DNA of 64,000 nt from Natronocella acetinitrilica (GTDB lineage Bacteria > Pseudomonadota > Gammaproteobacteria > Nitrococcales > Aquisalimonadaceae). Both the position numbers and the translations under genes were made by a program. Each line of letters starts with the position of its first letter. Positions within the stretch are counted from its first letter, which is position 1. This document shows, piece by piece, positions 18,349-27,915 of the stretch. The notes under the pieces were generated by a model that saw nothing but the letters and a program-made list of their open reading frames with translations, was not told the DNA's origin and made no database searches. The stretch is from assembly GCF_024170285.1 (NCBI RefSeq), contig NZ_JALJXV010000001.1, positions 434,001 to 498,000 of the forward strand, read 5' to 3'.

Positions 18349-19175
18349 TGCGCTTTACCAAGATGCAGGGCCTGGGCAATGATTTCGTCGTCATCGACGG
18401 CATCCGCCAGCGGGTCGCCCTGGACACAGCCATGATTCGCCGCCTTGCCGACCGGCGCTACGGGGTGGGCTGCGACCAGGTACTGGTGGCGGAGTCGCCC
18501 ACCCATCCGGAGATGGACGTCCGTTATCGGATATTCAACGCCGACGGTACCGAGGTGGAGCACTGTGGCAACGGTGTCCGCTGTCTCGCCCTGTTCCTGC
18601 ACGACGAGGGGCTGGTGGAAGGCCGGGAGTTCGCCATACAGACCGACGCGGAGCCCGCCGTGGTGCGGCTGCTGGACGACGGCCAGGTCACGGTGAACAT
18701 GGGCGCACCGCGCCTGGAACCGGCCGAGATCCCGTTCCAGGCGGCTGCCCGGCAAACCCTTTATCCGCTGGACGTCGATGGAGAAACCCTGCAGATCGCA
18801 GCGGTGTCCATGGGCAACCCCCATGCCGTGCTGCAGGTGGAGGATGTGGATACAGCGCCGGTGGAGCGCCTCGGGCCACTGATCGAACAGCACAGCGCTT
18901 TTCCAAAGCGCGTCAATGCGGGCTTCATGCAGGTCGTGGACCGCGGCCATCTGCGCCTGCGGGTATTCGAGCGCGGCGTGGGCGAGACCCGTGCCTGCGG
19001 CACAGGGGCCTGTGCCGCCATGGTTGCCGGTCGGGTGCAGGGTCTGCTGGACGACGAAGCGGAAGTGGCGCTGACAGGCGGCAAGCTCCGTCTGCGCTGG
19101 GCCGGTGAGGGCGAACCGGTGTGGATGACGGGTCCCGCTGTGGCCGTTTTCCAGGGTGAATGGCCCGGGTCGTGA
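18348..19175 (+). CDS. dapF: Diaminopimelate epimerase
   Basis: A 275-residue cofactor-independent racemase interconverting LL- and meso-diaminopimelate, the substrate of LysA and a cell-wall precursor. The two catalytic cysteines are C73 (CGNGVRC) and C217 (ACGTGACAAM). The ATG shares its A with the lysA stop, and GGAGGA at 18339-18344 serves as ribosome site; the TTG just upstream in frame is less likely. The length matches the family (about 275). Confidence 0.96.
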   Translation: MRFTKMQGLGNDFVVIDGIRQRVALDTAMIRRLADRRYGVGCDQVLVAESPTHPEMDVRYRIFNADGTEVEHCGNGVRCLALFLHDEGLVEGREFAIQTDAEPAVVRLLDDGQVTVNMGAPRLEPAEIPFQAAARQTLYPLDVDGETLQIAAVSMGNPHAVLQVEDVDTAPVERLGPLIEQHSAFPKRVNAGFMQVVDRGHLRLRVFERGVGETRACGTGACAAMVAGRVQGLLDDEAEVALTGGKLRLRWAGEGEPVWMTGPAVAVFQGEWPGS

Positions 19176-19263
19176 CGGCCCGCCAACGGTTCGATAGACT
19201 GCCCAGGGGATTGGCGTTTTTGCGTCACACCGGGCAAAGGCCACCCCCGGGGGGAACCCACAG

Positions 19264-19950
19264 GTGAGCATTCAGCAGAAAACCGGCCTGGAAGAGCAGA
19301 TACCGGAACAATCGGTGGCCGACTACCTTGAGCGCCACCCCGACTTCTTTCGCCGCCATCCGGAACTGACGGAACGCTTGCGACTGCCCCACGAATGCGG
19401 TGACGCGGTCTCCCTGGTGCAGTATCAGGTCCGCCTGCTGCGGGATCAGCACCGGCGGCTGGAGCGACGGCTGGAAGACCTGGTGCAGGTCGCGCGGGAC
19501 AACGATCGACTGGCCGATCGCCTGCAGCGCCTCACCCTGGAATTGATGGACGCCCGGGACCTGGACAGCACGCTCGACACCGTCGCCGACGGTCTTCGCC
19601 TGCACTTCGGCGCGGATTTCGTCGCCATGCGACTGCGGGCCCAGGGCTACGGCGGCGACCGGGCCGAGTTCCGCAACCCCAATGACCCGGGCTTCTCCCT
19701 GTTCCGGGAAGTCTTCCGGGCACAGCGGCCGCGCTGTGGCCATTTCCATGACAACCAGCGCAGTTTCCTGTTCGGCGACAGCGGTACCCGCGTGCAGTCC
19801 ATGGCCGTGGTCCCTCTCCAGCACGACGGGGTCACCGGGCTGCTGGCCATCGGCAGCCTGGATGCCGAGCGCTACCACAGCAGCCAGGGGACGGTCTTCC
19901 TGCGGCAACTGGGCGATCTCACCAGCCATGCGGTGGCGGCCCGGCTGTGA
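19264..19950 (+). CDS. DUF484 family protein
   Basis: A 228-residue DUF484 protein. The start is GTG. The N-terminal SVADYLERHPDFFRRHPEL is the typical opening, followed by a coiled-coil stretch and a GAF-like C-terminal domain. Its function is unknown. The position between dapF and xerC is conserved in gammaproteobacteria, and the stop overlaps the xerC start by GTGA, which suggests coupled translation with the recombinase. No membrane segment or signal peptide is seen. Confidence 0.85.
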   Translation: MSIQQKTGLEEQIPEQSVADYLERHPDFFRRHPELTERLRLPHECGDAVSLVQYQVRLLRDQHRRLERRLEDLVQVARDNDRLADRLQRLTLELMDARDLDSTLDTVADGLRLHFGADFVAMRLRAQGYGGDRAEFRNPNDPGFSLFREVFRAQRPRCGHFHDNQRSFLFGDSGTRVQSMAVVPLQHDGVTGLLAIGSLDAERYHSSQGTVFLRQLGDLTSHAVAARL

Positions 19951-20858
19951 CCGCAGGGCCGGACACGAACTGGCTGTCACGTTTTGACCGTCATCTGGGC
20001 AGCGAACGGCGCCTGGCCGACACCACACGTTTACACTACGCCCGGGAACTTCACGCACTGCGGGACTGGTGTCTGGCGGAATCCCTGACCGACTGGTCCG
20101 CTATCGACAGCCATGCCCTGCGCCGCTTTATCGGCCAGGGCCATCGCCGGGGGCTCTCCGGGCGCTCCCTGCAGCGGCGCCTGTCCGCCATCCGCAGTTT
20201 CTTCCGCTTTCTGGTCCGCGAGGGCGCCTTGCAGGCCAATCCGGCGGACGGGCTTTCCGCTCCGCGATCACCATCGCGCCTGCCGGCCACCCTGGACGTG
20301 GACGCCGTGAGCCATCTGCTGGACGCGCCGAGCGACGAAGACGACAGCCTGACTGTGCGGGATCTCGCCCTGTTCGAACTGGTGTATTCATCCGGGCTGC
20401 GGCTTGCCGAGACGGTGGGCCTGGATCTTTCCGACCTGTCGCTGGAACAGGCGCTGGTGCGGGTGACCGGCAAAGGGTCGAAGACACGCATCGTGCCTGT
20501 GGGCCGCAAAGCCGTGGATCGGCTCCGTGATTGGCTATCACACCGCGACAGTCTGGCGGCGGGGGGTGAGCAGGCCGTGTTCGTCACCCGTAGCGGCGGC
20601 CGCCTGTCCCCGCGCAGCGTGCAGCAGCGCCTGCGACGCCGTGCGAGCAGCGCCGGCCTGGCAGTCGGCGTCCACCCCCATATGCTGCGACATGCCTTTG
20701 CCACGCACATGCTGGAGTCCAGCGGCGACCTGCGGGCTCTACAGGAATTGCTTGGGCATGCCGATATCGGCACCACCCAGATCTATACGCACCTGGACTT
20801 CCAGCATCTGGCCCAGGTCTACGACGCAGCCCACCCCCGCGCCAGAAAAAAACGCTGA
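19947..20858 (+). CDS. xerC: Tyrosine recombinase XerC
   Basis: A 303-residue site-specific recombinase that, with XerD, resolves chromosome dimers at dif. The N-terminal SAM-like core-binding domain covers about 1-100. The catalytic set is complete: R152, a lysine in GKGSKTR (176 or 179), H245 and R248 (HMLRHAFATH), H271, and the nucleophile Y280 (TQIYTHLDF). The GTG start lies within the DUF484 stop. The dapF-DUF484-xerC context favours XerC over XerD. Confidence 0.93.
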   Translation: MTAGPDTNWLSRFDRHLGSERRLADTTRLHYARELHALRDWCLAESLTDWSAIDSHALRRFIGQGHRRGLSGRSLQRRLSAIRSFFRFLVREGALQANPADGLSAPRSPSRLPATLDVDAVSHLLDAPSDEDDSLTVRDLALFELVYSSGLRLAETVGLDLSDLSLEQALVRVTGKGSKTRIVPVGRKAVDRLRDWLSHRDSLAAGGEQAVFVTRSGGRLSPRSVQQRLRRRASSAGLAVGVHPHMLRHAFATHMLESSGDLRALQELLGHADIGTTQIYTHLDFQHLAQVYDAAHPRARKKR

Positions 20859-20873
20859 TCCTGTCATCGCCGC

Positions 20874-20902
20874 GTTGAAAGTCGCCGCCATTCACCCCAT
20901 AA
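20874..20902 (+). promoter_or_regulatory. Sigma-32-type heat-shock promoter of hslVU
   Basis: GTTGAAA (20874-20880) and CCCCATAA (20895-20902) are separated by 14 nt. This fits the sigma-32 consensus CTTGAAA, 11-16 nt, CCCCATNT with one mismatch in each box. It lies about 60 nt before hslV, the operon expected to be under heat-shock control. Confidence 0.8.
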
Positions 20903-20962
20903 CTGCGAATTGCAGTCTCAGTCACGCAAACCAACGACTCATCGCAGCCTGCCGGAGCATCC

Positions 20963-21514
20963 ATGCAGCAGTTTGACGGAACCACTATTCTTGCCGCCCG
21001 TCGTGGTGATCACGTCGTCATTGGCGGAGATGGTCAGGTATCTCTCGGTAACACAGTCATGAAGGGCAACGCTCGCAAGGTGCGCCGCCTGTTCAAGGAT
21101 CAGGTACTGGCCGGCTTCGCCGGTGGCACCGCCGATGCATTCACCCTGTTCGAGCGCTTCGAGGGTCAACTCGACAAGTACCATGGCAACCTGGTGCGCG
21201 CGGCGGTGGAACTGGCCAAGGAATGGCGCTCCGATCGCGCGCTGCGCCGGCTTGAGGCGCTGTTGCTGGTAGCCGACCGGGAGGCAACCCTGGTGATTTC
21301 CGGCAACGGCGACGTCATTGAACCGGAACGCGACGTCATTGCCATCGGCTCCGGTGGACCCTATGCGCAATCGGCAGCCACTGCACTGCTGGACAATACC
21401 GAGCTGGGCGCCCGGCAGATCGTGGAGAAGTCACTGCACATCGCCGCCGACGTCTGCGTCTATACCAATCACGAACTGACCATCGAGGAACTGGCCCTTG
21501 GCGGCCAGGCCTGA
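20963..21514 (+). CDS. hslV: ATP-dependent protease HslV, proteolytic subunit
   Basis: A 183-residue proteasome-like peptidase of the HslUV complex. The mature N-terminal threonine is in the [19 protein letters not shown] block. In E. coli the threonine follows the initiator methionine directly, whereas here it is residue 7, implying a propeptide MQQFDG that must be removed. The ATG is supported by CGGAG 6 nt upstream, so the propeptide is probably real. [16 protein letters not shown] is conserved. hslU follows after 12 nt. Confidence 0.96.
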   Translation: MQQFDGTTILAARRGDHVVIGGDGQVSLGNTVMKGNARKVRRLFKDQVLAGFAGGTADAFTLFERFEGQLDKYHGNLVRAAVELAKEWRSDRALRRLEALLLVADREATLVISGNGDVIEPERDVIAIGSGGPYAQSAATALLDNTELGARQIVEKSLHIAADVCVYTNHELTIEELALGGQA

Positions 21515-21526
21515 CCGGAGAATCGC

Positions 21527-22873
21527 ATGTCCGAGATGACACCTAGGGAAATCGTTCAGGAGCTGGACCGTCACATCATCGGCCAGGACGACGCCAAACG
21601 CGCCGTTGCCATCGCCCTGCGCAACCGCTGGCGGCGCATGCAGGTGGGTGAGGACCTGCGCAACGAGATCACCCCCAAGAACATCCTGATGATCGGCCCC
21701 ACCGGTGTGGGCAAGACCGAGATCGCCCGCCGGCTGGCGCGGCTGGCCCGGGCGCCGTTCATCAAGGTCGAGGCCACCAAGTTCACGGAAGTGGGCTATG
21801 TTGGCCGGGATGTGGAGTCCATCGTGCGCGATCTTGCGGATATCGCCGTGAAGATGACCCGTGAAGAGGAGATGGACAAGGTCAAGTATCGGGCCGAGGA
21901 GGCCGCCGAAGATCGGCTGCTGGATATCCTGCTGCCGCGCGCCAGCAGCGGGCCGTGGGAGCAACAGCAGGGCCAGGCCGAGCCAGTCGATTCCGCCACC
22001 CGCAACAAGTTTCGAAACAAGCTGCGCTTCGGCGAACTGGACGACCGGGAAGTGGAAATCGAGGTGTCATCTTCCCCCATGGGTGTCGAGATCATGGCGC
22101 CGCCGGGCATGGAGGAAATGACCAACCAGTTGCAGAACCTGTTCCAGAACTTCGGCAACAGCCGCAAGCGAAACCGCAAGATGAAGATCCGCGACGCCCT
22201 GAAAGTGCTGCGGGAAGAAGAAGCGGCGCGCCTGGTTAACGACGAGGAGATCAAGCTCGCCGCCATGCAGCGACTCGAGCAGCACGGCATCGTCTTTCTC
22301 GATGAGCTGGACAAGGTGACCCGCCGCCAGGACGCCAATGTCAGTGGCGGCGACGTGTCCCGTGAAGGTGTGCAGCGGGATCTGCTGCCACTGGTGGAGG
22401 GCTGCACCGTGTCCACCAAGCACGGCGTGGTGCGTACCGACCACATCCTGTTCATCGCCTCCGGGGCCTTTCACCTGTCCAAGCCCTCGGACCTGATTCC
22501 GGAACTGCAGGGCCGGCTGCCGATTCGGGTCGAGCTGCAGGCGCTGGCGGTAGAGGACTTTGTCCGCATTCTCACCGAGCCCAGCGCCTCGCTCACCGCC
22601 CAGTACCAGGCCCTGATGGAAACCGAGGGCTGCACCCTGGAATTCACCAGGGACGGTATCGCCCGTATCGCCGAGGTGGCCTGGGAGGTCAACGAGCGCA
22701 CCGAGAACATCGGCGCCCGCCGCCTCCACACCGTGATGGAACGACTGCTGGAGGCAATCAGCTACGATGCACCGGATCGGAGCGGCCAGTCCCTCACCGT
22801 GGACGCCGCCTACGTCAACGGCCAGCTGGACGAACTGGTACAGGATCAGGACCTGAGCCGGTATATTCTGTAG
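21527..22873 (+). CDS. hslU: ATP-dependent protease ATPase subunit HslU
   Basis: A 448-residue AAA+ unfoldase that feeds substrates to HslV. The Walker A motif GPTGVGKT is at 57-64, Walker B lies in [11 protein letters not shown], and the sensor arginine is in the C-terminal [14 protein letters not shown]. The inserted I-domain lies between about 110 and 240. The C-terminus DLSRYIL is the usual tail that docks into HslV. CGGAG lies 6 nt before the ATG. It is co-transcribed with hslV. Confidence 0.97.
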   Translation: MSEMTPREIVQELDRHIIGQDDAKRAVAIALRNRWRRMQVGEDLRNEITPKNILMIGPTGVGKTEIARRLARLARAPFIKVEATKFTEVGYVGRDVESIVRDLADIAVKMTREEEMDKVKYRAEEAAEDRLLDILLPRASSGPWEQQQGQAEPVDSATRNKFRNKLRFGELDDREVEIEVSSSPMGVEIMAPPGMEEMTNQLQNLFQNFGNSRKRNRKMKIRDALKVLREEEAARLVNDEEIKLAAMQRLEQHGIVFLDELDKVTRRQDANVSGGDVSREGVQRDLLPLVEGCTVSTKHGVVRTDHILFIASGAFHLSKPSDLIPELQGRLPIRVELQALAVEDFVRILTEPSASLTAQYQALMETEGCTLEFTRDGIARIAEVAWEVNERTENIGARRLHTVMERLLEAISYDAPDRSGQSLTVDAAYVNGQLDELVQDQDLSRYIL

Positions 22874-22901
22874 GTAAACAGCATTTCACACAGGGGCATT
22901 C

Positions 22902-23261
22902 ATGCCGGTACCGACCGAAATCAAGCTGCACCGCCAGTCCCGGGTGCTTGAACTGCACTTCGATGACGGCAGCAGCTTCAATCTCACCTGTGAGTATCTG
23001 CGGGTGCATTCGCCATCGGCCGAGGTGCGTGGCCACGGACCGGGTCAGGAGGTGCTGCAGGTCAACAAGGAAGACGTCAACATCACGCGTATCGAACCTG
23101 TGGGCGAGTATGCAGTGCGCCTGCATTTCGATGACGGCCACAATTCCGGCCTGTATGGATGGGAGTTCCTGCATGAACTCGGGCGAAACCAGGAACAGCA
23201 CTGGCAACGCTATCTGGACCGGCTACGCGAGGCGGGCTATCAACGCCGCGCAGCGGACTGA
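22902..23261 (+). CDS. DUF971 (GBBH-like N-terminal) domain protein
   Basis: A 119-residue protein with the DUF971 fold, shared with the N-terminal domain of gamma-butyrobetaine hydroxylases. Motifs seen are the opening PTEIKLHRQSRVLELHFDDG, LRVHSPSAEVRGHG and the closing GLYGWEFLHELG. Related domains bind iron-sulfur carriers or zinc, but no metal-binding cluster is obvious and the role is unknown. It lies between hslU and ubiE, a conserved neighbourhood in many gammaproteobacteria. Confidence 0.85.
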   Translation: MPVPTEIKLHRQSRVLELHFDDGSSFNLTCEYLRVHSPSAEVRGHGPGQEVLQVNKEDVNITRIEPVGEYAVRLHFDDGHNSGLYGWEFLHELGRNQEQHWQRYLDRLREAGYQRRAAD

Positions 23262-23321
23262 CAGCCGCACCATGACATTGCCCCGCCGCCCGGGGCGCGA
23301 ACTTCCGACGGAGACAATCAT

Positions 23322-24074
23322 TTGAGCAAGGCCGATAGCGACAGCACCGATTTCGGTTATCAGCGCATCCCGGCGGCCCAGAAGGTGGAACGGGTTGGCG
23401 CCGTGTTCCGGTCCGTCGCCGAGCGCTACGACCTGATGAACGATCTCATGTCCGCCGGACTGCACCGGCTCTGGAAGCGGCAGACCATCGGCATGGCACG
23501 GCTGCGTCCCGGTCACGCGGTGCTGGATCTGGCGGCGGGCACCGGCGATCTCACGCGACTGGCCATGCGCGAACTCCGTGGGCGGGGCCGCATGGTCATG
23601 TCCGACATCAACGAAGCCATGCTATCCCGCGGTCGCGACCGGCTCATCGACGAGGGCGTGCTGGGTGTGGAATACGTGCTTGCCAACGTCGAGGAATTGC
23701 CTTTCCCCGATGCCAGTTTCGACCGGGTTATCATTGGATTCGGCTTGCGTAACGTCACCGACAAGGCCCGTGCGCTGCAGGAGATGCGGCGGGTGTTGCG
23801 CCCTGGCGGCTTCGTTCTGGTGCTGGAGTTCTCCAAGCTCTACCTGCCCGGCCTGACGCCTGTCTATGACATGTATTCCTTCCATGTGCTGCCCCGCATG
23901 GGGCAGATGATCGCCGGCGACTCGGAGAGTTATCGCTATCTGGCCGAATCCATCCGCATGCATCCCGACCAGGAGACGCTGCGCGACATGATGTCCGGCG
24001 CCGGCCTGGAAGACTGCGATTACACGAATCTCAGCGGCGGCATTGTCGCGGTCCACCGGGGATACCGCTACTGA
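23322..24074 (+). CDS. ubiE: Ubiquinone/menaquinone methyltransferase UbiE
   Basis: A 250-residue SAM-dependent C-methyltransferase of ubiquinone (and, where present, menaquinone) synthesis. The SAM-binding motif LDLAAGTGDL is at 68-77. RYDLMNDLMSAGLHRLWKR and IGFGLRNVTDKARALQEMRRVLRPGG are family signatures. The start is TTG, chosen because CGGAG lies about 8 nt upstream and the protein then has the standard length. It is the first of ubiE-ubiJ-ubiB. Confidence 0.95.
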   Translation: MSKADSDSTDFGYQRIPAAQKVERVGAVFRSVAERYDLMNDLMSAGLHRLWKRQTIGMARLRPGHAVLDLAAGTGDLTRLAMRELRGRGRMVMSDINEAMLSRGRDRLIDEGVLGVEYVLANVEELPFPDASFDRVIIGFGLRNVTDKARALQEMRRVLRPGGFVLVLEFSKLYLPGLTPVYDMYSFHVLPRMGQMIAGDSESYRYLAESIRMHPDQETLRDMMSGAGLEDCDYTNLSGGIVAVHRGYRY

Positions 24075-24102
24075 TGCGCCATTGCAGAAGCGGAGCAGCC
24101 CG

Positions 24103-24726
24103 ATGGAATGGCTGAACACCTTGCTGAAACCCCTGAATCGCGTGCTCGACCATGTGATCAGCCTGGATCCTGATGCCCGCAGCCGCTTGGGCCAGCTGGC
24201 AGGACGCCGTCTGGGGATCGAGCTGGAAGGCACTTCCCTTGCGTTGTCGGTGAGCTTCACCTCCGATGGGGTCATTCTGGCGCCGTGGGACGCCGCCACG
24301 GAGCCGGCTGACGCCTCGATCCGTGGAACTCCGCTGGCCTTGCTTAACCTGGCCAGGGACCCCCTGGGCGGCGGTGATCAGGTGTCGTTCAACGGCGATC
24401 TCGGTTTTGTGCGGGATGTCCGACAGCTGCTGGCAGGGCTGGACATCGACCTGGAAGAGCAACTCTCGCGCATGGTAGGTGACGATATCGCCCATCAGGC
24501 GGGCGCAACCGGACGGCGCCTGCGGCACTGGCTTGCCGATGTGCGCGTCGCGTCGGAATCGGGGCTGGCGGAATACCTTACGGAAGAGCGGCGGCTGCTT
24601 CCCAGCGAGGCGGAAACGGCCCTGTTCCTGTCGGCAGTGGATGAGCTGCGGGAACATGCAGATCGGCTGGAGGCCCGTCTGCGCCACCTGGAACGCCGCC
24701 TTGCCGGGGATGGCACAGGCGCATGA
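24103..24726 (+). CDS. ubiJ: Ubiquinone biosynthesis accessory factor UbiJ
   Basis: A 207-residue protein with an N-terminal SCP2 lipid-binding domain and a C-terminal coiled coil. UbiJ and UbiK assist the Ubi metabolon by presenting the hydrophobic intermediates. The ATG is selected because CGGAG sits 7 nt before it; the frame stays open into ubiE, but that extension has no family similarity. The ATGA overlap with ubiB supports translational coupling. Confidence 0.88.
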   Translation: MEWLNTLLKPLNRVLDHVISLDPDARSRLGQLAGRRLGIELEGTSLALSVSFTSDGVILAPWDAATEPADASIRGTPLALLNLARDPLGGGDQVSFNGDLGFVRDVRQLLAGLDIDLEEQLSRMVGDDIAHQAGATGRRLRHWLADVRVASESGLAEYLTEERRLLPSEAETALFLSAVDELREHADRLEARLRHLERRLAGDGTGA

Positions 24727-26387
24727 TAGGAACCCGGCATGTCTTTCGGCTGATCCGCATCAACCTGGTGCTGATACGGCACGGTCTCGACGAGATCGTG
24801 CTTGCCACGCGATGGTTTCGCCCAATCCGCTGGCTGATGTATTTCTCGCCCTGGTACTGGCTGCGATCAAGGGACGGCAGCCACGGTCAGCGCATCCGTC
24901 TCGCCCTGGAAGATCTCGGGCCGATTTTCGTCAAGTTCGGCCAGATCCTGTCAACCAGGCGCGATCTGCTGCCACCCGATATCGCCGAGGAACTGGCGCT
25001 CCTGCAGGACCGGGTGCCGCCATTCCCCGGTCGGGACGCCCGACGCATCATCGAGCATGGGCTGGACAGCCCGATTGATGCGCTGTTCGAGCGATTCGAC
25101 GACACGCCTATCGCCTCCGCGTCCATCGCGCAGGTCCATGGCGCCCGGTTACGCGACGGTCGTGAAGTTGTGGTCAAGGTGGTCCGACCGGATATCGACC
25201 GGATCATCCGGCGGGACCTGGAACTCATGTTCCTTTTCGCGGGGCTGGCGCAGCGCTACTGGCCACTGGGTCGTCGGCTGCGCCCCCGCGAGGTGGTCGC
25301 CGAGTTCGAGAAAAGCCTGATCGACGAACTCGACCTGCTGCGCGAAGCCGCCAATGCCTCGCAGTTGCGCCGCAACTTCCGCGACTCCGAACTCCTCTAC
25401 ATTCCCGACGTGATGTTCGACTACACCAGTCGCCGGGTGATGGTCATGGAGCGGATCAGTGGCGTTCCCGTGAGTCATGTGGATCGCTTGCGGGAACTGG
25501 GCGTGGATCTGCGCCTGCTGGCAGAGCGCGGCGTGGAGATCTTCTTCACCCAGGTGTTCCGGGACAGTTTCTTCCATGCCGACATGCACCCGGGCAACAT
25601 CTTCGTCGAGGTGAGCCGACCGGATGATCCGCGCTATATCGCGGTGGACTTCGGAATCGTCGGCAGTCTCGGGCCTTTCGACCACCGCTATCTGGCACAG
25701 AACTTTCTCGCCTTTTTCAACCGCGACTACCGGCGCGTGGCTGAGTTGCACGTGGAGTCGGGATGGGTGCCTCCAGAGACGCGTGTCGAGGAATTCGAGG
25801 CGGCCATCCGCACCGTCTGCGAGCCTATTTTCGAGCGCCCACTGAAGGACATCTCGTTCGGTGCCGTGCTGCTAAGACTGTTCGAAACCGGCCGCCGTTT
25901 CGACATGGAAATCCAGCCGCAGTTGGTGTTGCTGCAAAAGACGCTGCTCAACATCGAAGGACTGGGGCGGCAGCTCTATCCGGAGCTGGACCTCTGGCGC
26001 ACGGCCAAGCCCTACATGGAACACTGGATGCAAAAGCAGGTTGGCCTGGAAGGCATCATGCGCCGCGTCCAGCGCAATCTGCCTGATTGGGGCGAGACCC
26101 TGCCGGAGCTGCCCACACGCCTGCTGCAGGCCACGGACGACCTCCACACGGTGAGCCAGGCACTGGCCGGCCAGCAGACGGAACTGGCGGAGCTGCGTGC
26201 GGATCTGGCACGCCAGGCGAGCCAACGCAATGCCATCAACGGTGCCACCGTTCTGGCAGTCATCGCCGTCATCCTGACGGTGGCGGAGGCCGGCGCCGGG
26301 CCAGTGTTCCTGGGAGCACCGCTCACCACCTGGCTGCTGGGTGCCGGTGCGCTGGGTCTGAGCGGGTTTGCCCTGCTACGACGCTGA
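24723..26387 (+). CDS. ubiB: UbiB, atypical protein kinase-like ubiquinone biosynthesis protein
   Basis: A 554-residue member of the ABC1/ADCK/UbiB family. The diagnostic KxGQ motif is K71-Q74 (VKFGQIL), the alanine/serine-rich nucleotide loop is at 131-139 (ASASIAQVH), the catalytic-loop equivalent is HADMHPGN (285-292) and the metal-binding motif is DFG (309-311). Two C-terminal membrane helices anchor it to the inner membrane. It has ATPase rather than protein-kinase activity in studied members and is needed for ubiquinone synthesis. It ends the ubiEJB operon. Confidence 0.95.
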   Translation: MIGTRHVFRLIRINLVLIRHGLDEIVLATRWFRPIRWLMYFSPWYWLRSRDGSHGQRIRLALEDLGPIFVKFGQILSTRRDLLPPDIAEELALLQDRVPPFPGRDARRIIEHGLDSPIDALFERFDDTPIASASIAQVHGARLRDGREVVVKVVRPDIDRIIRRDLELMFLFAGLAQRYWPLGRRLRPREVVAEFEKSLIDELDLLREAANASQLRRNFRDSELLYIPDVMFDYTSRRVMVMERISGVPVSHVDRLRELGVDLRLLAERGVEIFFTQVFRDSFFHADMHPGNIFVEVSRPDDPRYIAVDFGIVGSLGPFDHRYLAQNFLAFFNRDYRRVAELHVESGWVPPETRVEEFEAAIRTVCEPIFERPLKDISFGAVLLRLFETGRRFDMEIQPQLVLLQKTLLNIEGLGRQLYPELDLWRTAKPYMEHWMQKQVGLEGIMRRVQRNLPDWGETLPELPTRLLQATDDLHTVSQALAGQQTELAELRADLARQASQRNAINGATVLAVIAVILTVAEAGAGPVFLGAPLTTWLLGAGALGLSGFALLRR

Positions 26388-26390
26388 AAC

Positions 26391-26419
26391 CCTTGTGCTG
26401 TAGCGAACTCCAAGGGTGG
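26391..26419 (+). other. Weak stem-loop after ubiB
   Basis: ACCCTTG and CAAGGGT flank 15 nt just after the ubiB stop. There is no T-run, so it is at best a weak or Rho-assisted end. Confidence 0.25.
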
Positions 26420-26504
26420 TCTGCTCACCCGGCAGAAGCCGCCGCGCCCCAGCCATCACAATGGCCGGCTCCAGGCACAGGCAGGGTCACGTGTTGTCCC
26501 CTGG

Positions 26505-26834
26505 CTACCGGTTTCGGATGGTGAGGGAAAAGCTGACGGCTCCGGATTCACAGGCCTCGCCGCCGGTCTGGAGCATGCCGAAGGCGGTCTGCCTGCCACG
26601 GTCGTCGCAGACACTGGGTACGAGCATGCCGATACGGAAGGCGGGTAGCGGCTGGCCGGCGCGGACCGGCGCAGCCTCTTGCCTGGCCGGAAGTTGCCAG
26701 CGATCGGAGATCTCGGCGGCCTGGTGATCGTAGCTCAGATCGAGCGCCTCGCCCTCCATTGATGCTGCATGCACCATGGACATGGCAAGCAAGCAGGTGC
26801 AGGCAGATATGCGGCAGGTGAGACGCAAGATCAC
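26505..26834 (-). CDS. Hypothetical secreted protein
   Basis: A 109-residue frame with a plausible export signal: about 23 residues with a hydrophobic core (CTCLLAMSMVHA) and cleavage after AHA-like VHA. AGGA lies 8 nt before the GTG start. The mature part is short, with two cysteines near the C-terminal third, and no known family was recognised. It stands alone on the minus strand after ubiB, in a small pocket of non-conserved genes. It could be a real periplasmic protein or a chance frame; the signal peptide and ribosome site favour the former. Confidence 0.45.
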   Translation of the reverse strand: MILRLTCRISACTCLLAMSMVHAASMEGEALDLSYDHQAAEISDRWQLPARQEAAPVRAGQPLPAFRIGMLVPSVCDDRGRQTAFGMLQTGGEACESGAVSFSLTIRNR

Positions 26835-26908
26835 GATCGAATCCTATCTTCTTCAGTTTCTAGGAAATGATCGTAACAAGGCGACATGTCGAAGAAAAGA
26901 GACACACG

Positions 26909-27166
26909 TCACGCAATCTGATTAAAGTCCGTTTCGTCCTTCGGAGGCAACTGAACGTAGCATCCCTGAACCAGCAGGCTGCGCATCAGCGCATGGATAT
27001 CCGTCCTCGCGAGGCGCCGCTGCGGCGTCAGCACCAGATCCATCACGTGCTCAAGCACGCCGAAGCGGTCGAGTAGCGCCTGCGGCACCCCGTCGAAATC
27101 ATCCCTGCGCGGCAGGAACAGGTAATGATCCGGCGCCTTGCGCCCCTTGTAGACGGAACAATGCAT
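26909..27166 (-). CDS. YcgL domain-containing protein
   Basis: An 85-residue YcgL-family protein: the opening MHCSVYKGRKAPDHYLFLP, the central FDGVPQALLDRFG and the closing GCYVQLPPKDE all match the family pattern (VYRS, YLYV, VPEELM, GYYLQLPPP). The function is unknown; the structure of the E. coli homologue is a small alpha/beta fold. The ATG chosen removes 10 N-terminal residues that lack similarity. In E. coli the gene lies near minC, so its place here next to a phage-like regulator pair is different. Confidence 0.85.
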   Translation of the reverse strand: MHCSVYKGRKAPDHYLFLPRRDDFDGVPQALLDRFGVLEHVMDLVLTPQRRLARTDIHALMRSLLVQGCYVQLPPKDETDFNQIA

Positions 27167-27232
27167 GGTCGACTCGAAAGAATACCGGGACCACACTTTA
27201 GGATGCCGCCCCCGGCAGGTCCAGCGCTTCCC

Positions 27233-27868
27233 CTACAGCCGCCGAAGGTGCCAGATGACCGGACCGACAATACGGCAACTCTGCCCGATGGCATCTTCCG
27301 GCAGGTCGATGGCCGGATAGCTCGGATTGTCGCTGATCAGTTGTGCACGCCGCGTTCCCGCGCCGTGCAGCCGCTTGACGATGGGTTGACCATCGAACTC
27401 GAACAGATAGATACCATCGCCGGCCAGGTTCTCATGGTCTTCCTGCAGGAGCACGAACAGGACCTCGCCGTCTCCAAGGGTAGGGGCCATGCCATCGCCC
27501 TGCATGGTGCGCACCATGAGCCGGTCGGGATGTACCCGTTGCGTCTTCAGCCAGCCCCGATGCAGCAGCATGGGTGCATCGTCGAGTTCGACTTCGTCGA
27601 CTTCCGGCAGACACCAGGTGCTGCCAGCGTCCGGCCCCACGGCACGGTCATGAATCAGCCAGTCAGCAGATACCCCGCAGAGGCTGCAGAGCCGATGAAG
27701 CATCTCGGCATCCGGCAACCGCTCGCCGTTTTCGTAGCGGGCGAGCGTGTTCTTGTGAATACCAAGCTGGGACGCGAAACGGTCTCGCGACCGCCGCCCC
27801 CGTAGCTCCCGAATGCGACTGCCCAGGGCCGTTGCCGAACCGCCGTTACTCACACTCGTCATATTCAT
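27233..27868 (-). CDS. XRE / S24 LexA-like repressor lacking the catalytic serine
   Basis: A 211-residue regulator: an N-terminal HTH_XRE domain (about 14-70, RDRFASQLGIHKNTLARYENG) and a C-terminal S24 peptidase-like domain (about 95-205). In active LexA/CI proteins the motif is GDSM with a serine nucleophile; here it reads GDGMAPTLGDGE, so position 126 is glycine. The general-base lysine K165 (IVKRL) is kept. It should bind DNA and dimerise but not cleave itself, so a RecA-triggered switch is unlikely. It is divergent from a Ner-like gene across 47 nt that contain a 12-nt palindrome. Confidence 0.85.
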   Translation of the reverse strand: MNMTSVSNGGSATALGSRIRELRGRRSRDRFASQLGIHKNTLARYENGERLPDAEMLHRLCSLCGVSADWLIHDRAVGPDAGSTWCLPEVDEVELDDAPMLLHRGWLKTQRVHPDRLMVRTMQGDGMAPTLGDGEVLFVLLQEDHENLAGDGIYLFEFDGQPIVKRLHGAGTRRAQLISDNPSYPAIDLPEDAIGQSCRIVGPVIWHLRRL

Positions 27869-27871
27869 TCA

Positions 27872-27902
27872 AACACCATTGCGTGATACCCGTACGGGTG
27901 TT
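27872..27902. promoter_or_regulatory. Candidate operator between the S24 repressor and ner-like genes
   Basis: A perfect 12-nt palindrome ACCCGTACGGGT (27888-27899) lies in the 47-nt divergent gap. A second inverted pair, AACACC (27872-27877) and GGTGTT (27897-27902), overlaps it. Either could be the binding site of one of the two regulators. Confidence 0.5.
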
Positions 27903-27915
27903 AGCTTTCTCGCTT

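Noticed and set aside
27125-27805. 226-codon plus-strand frame opposite the S24 repressor
   Set aside because: The minus-strand protein has clear XRE and S24 domains; the opposite frame has none.
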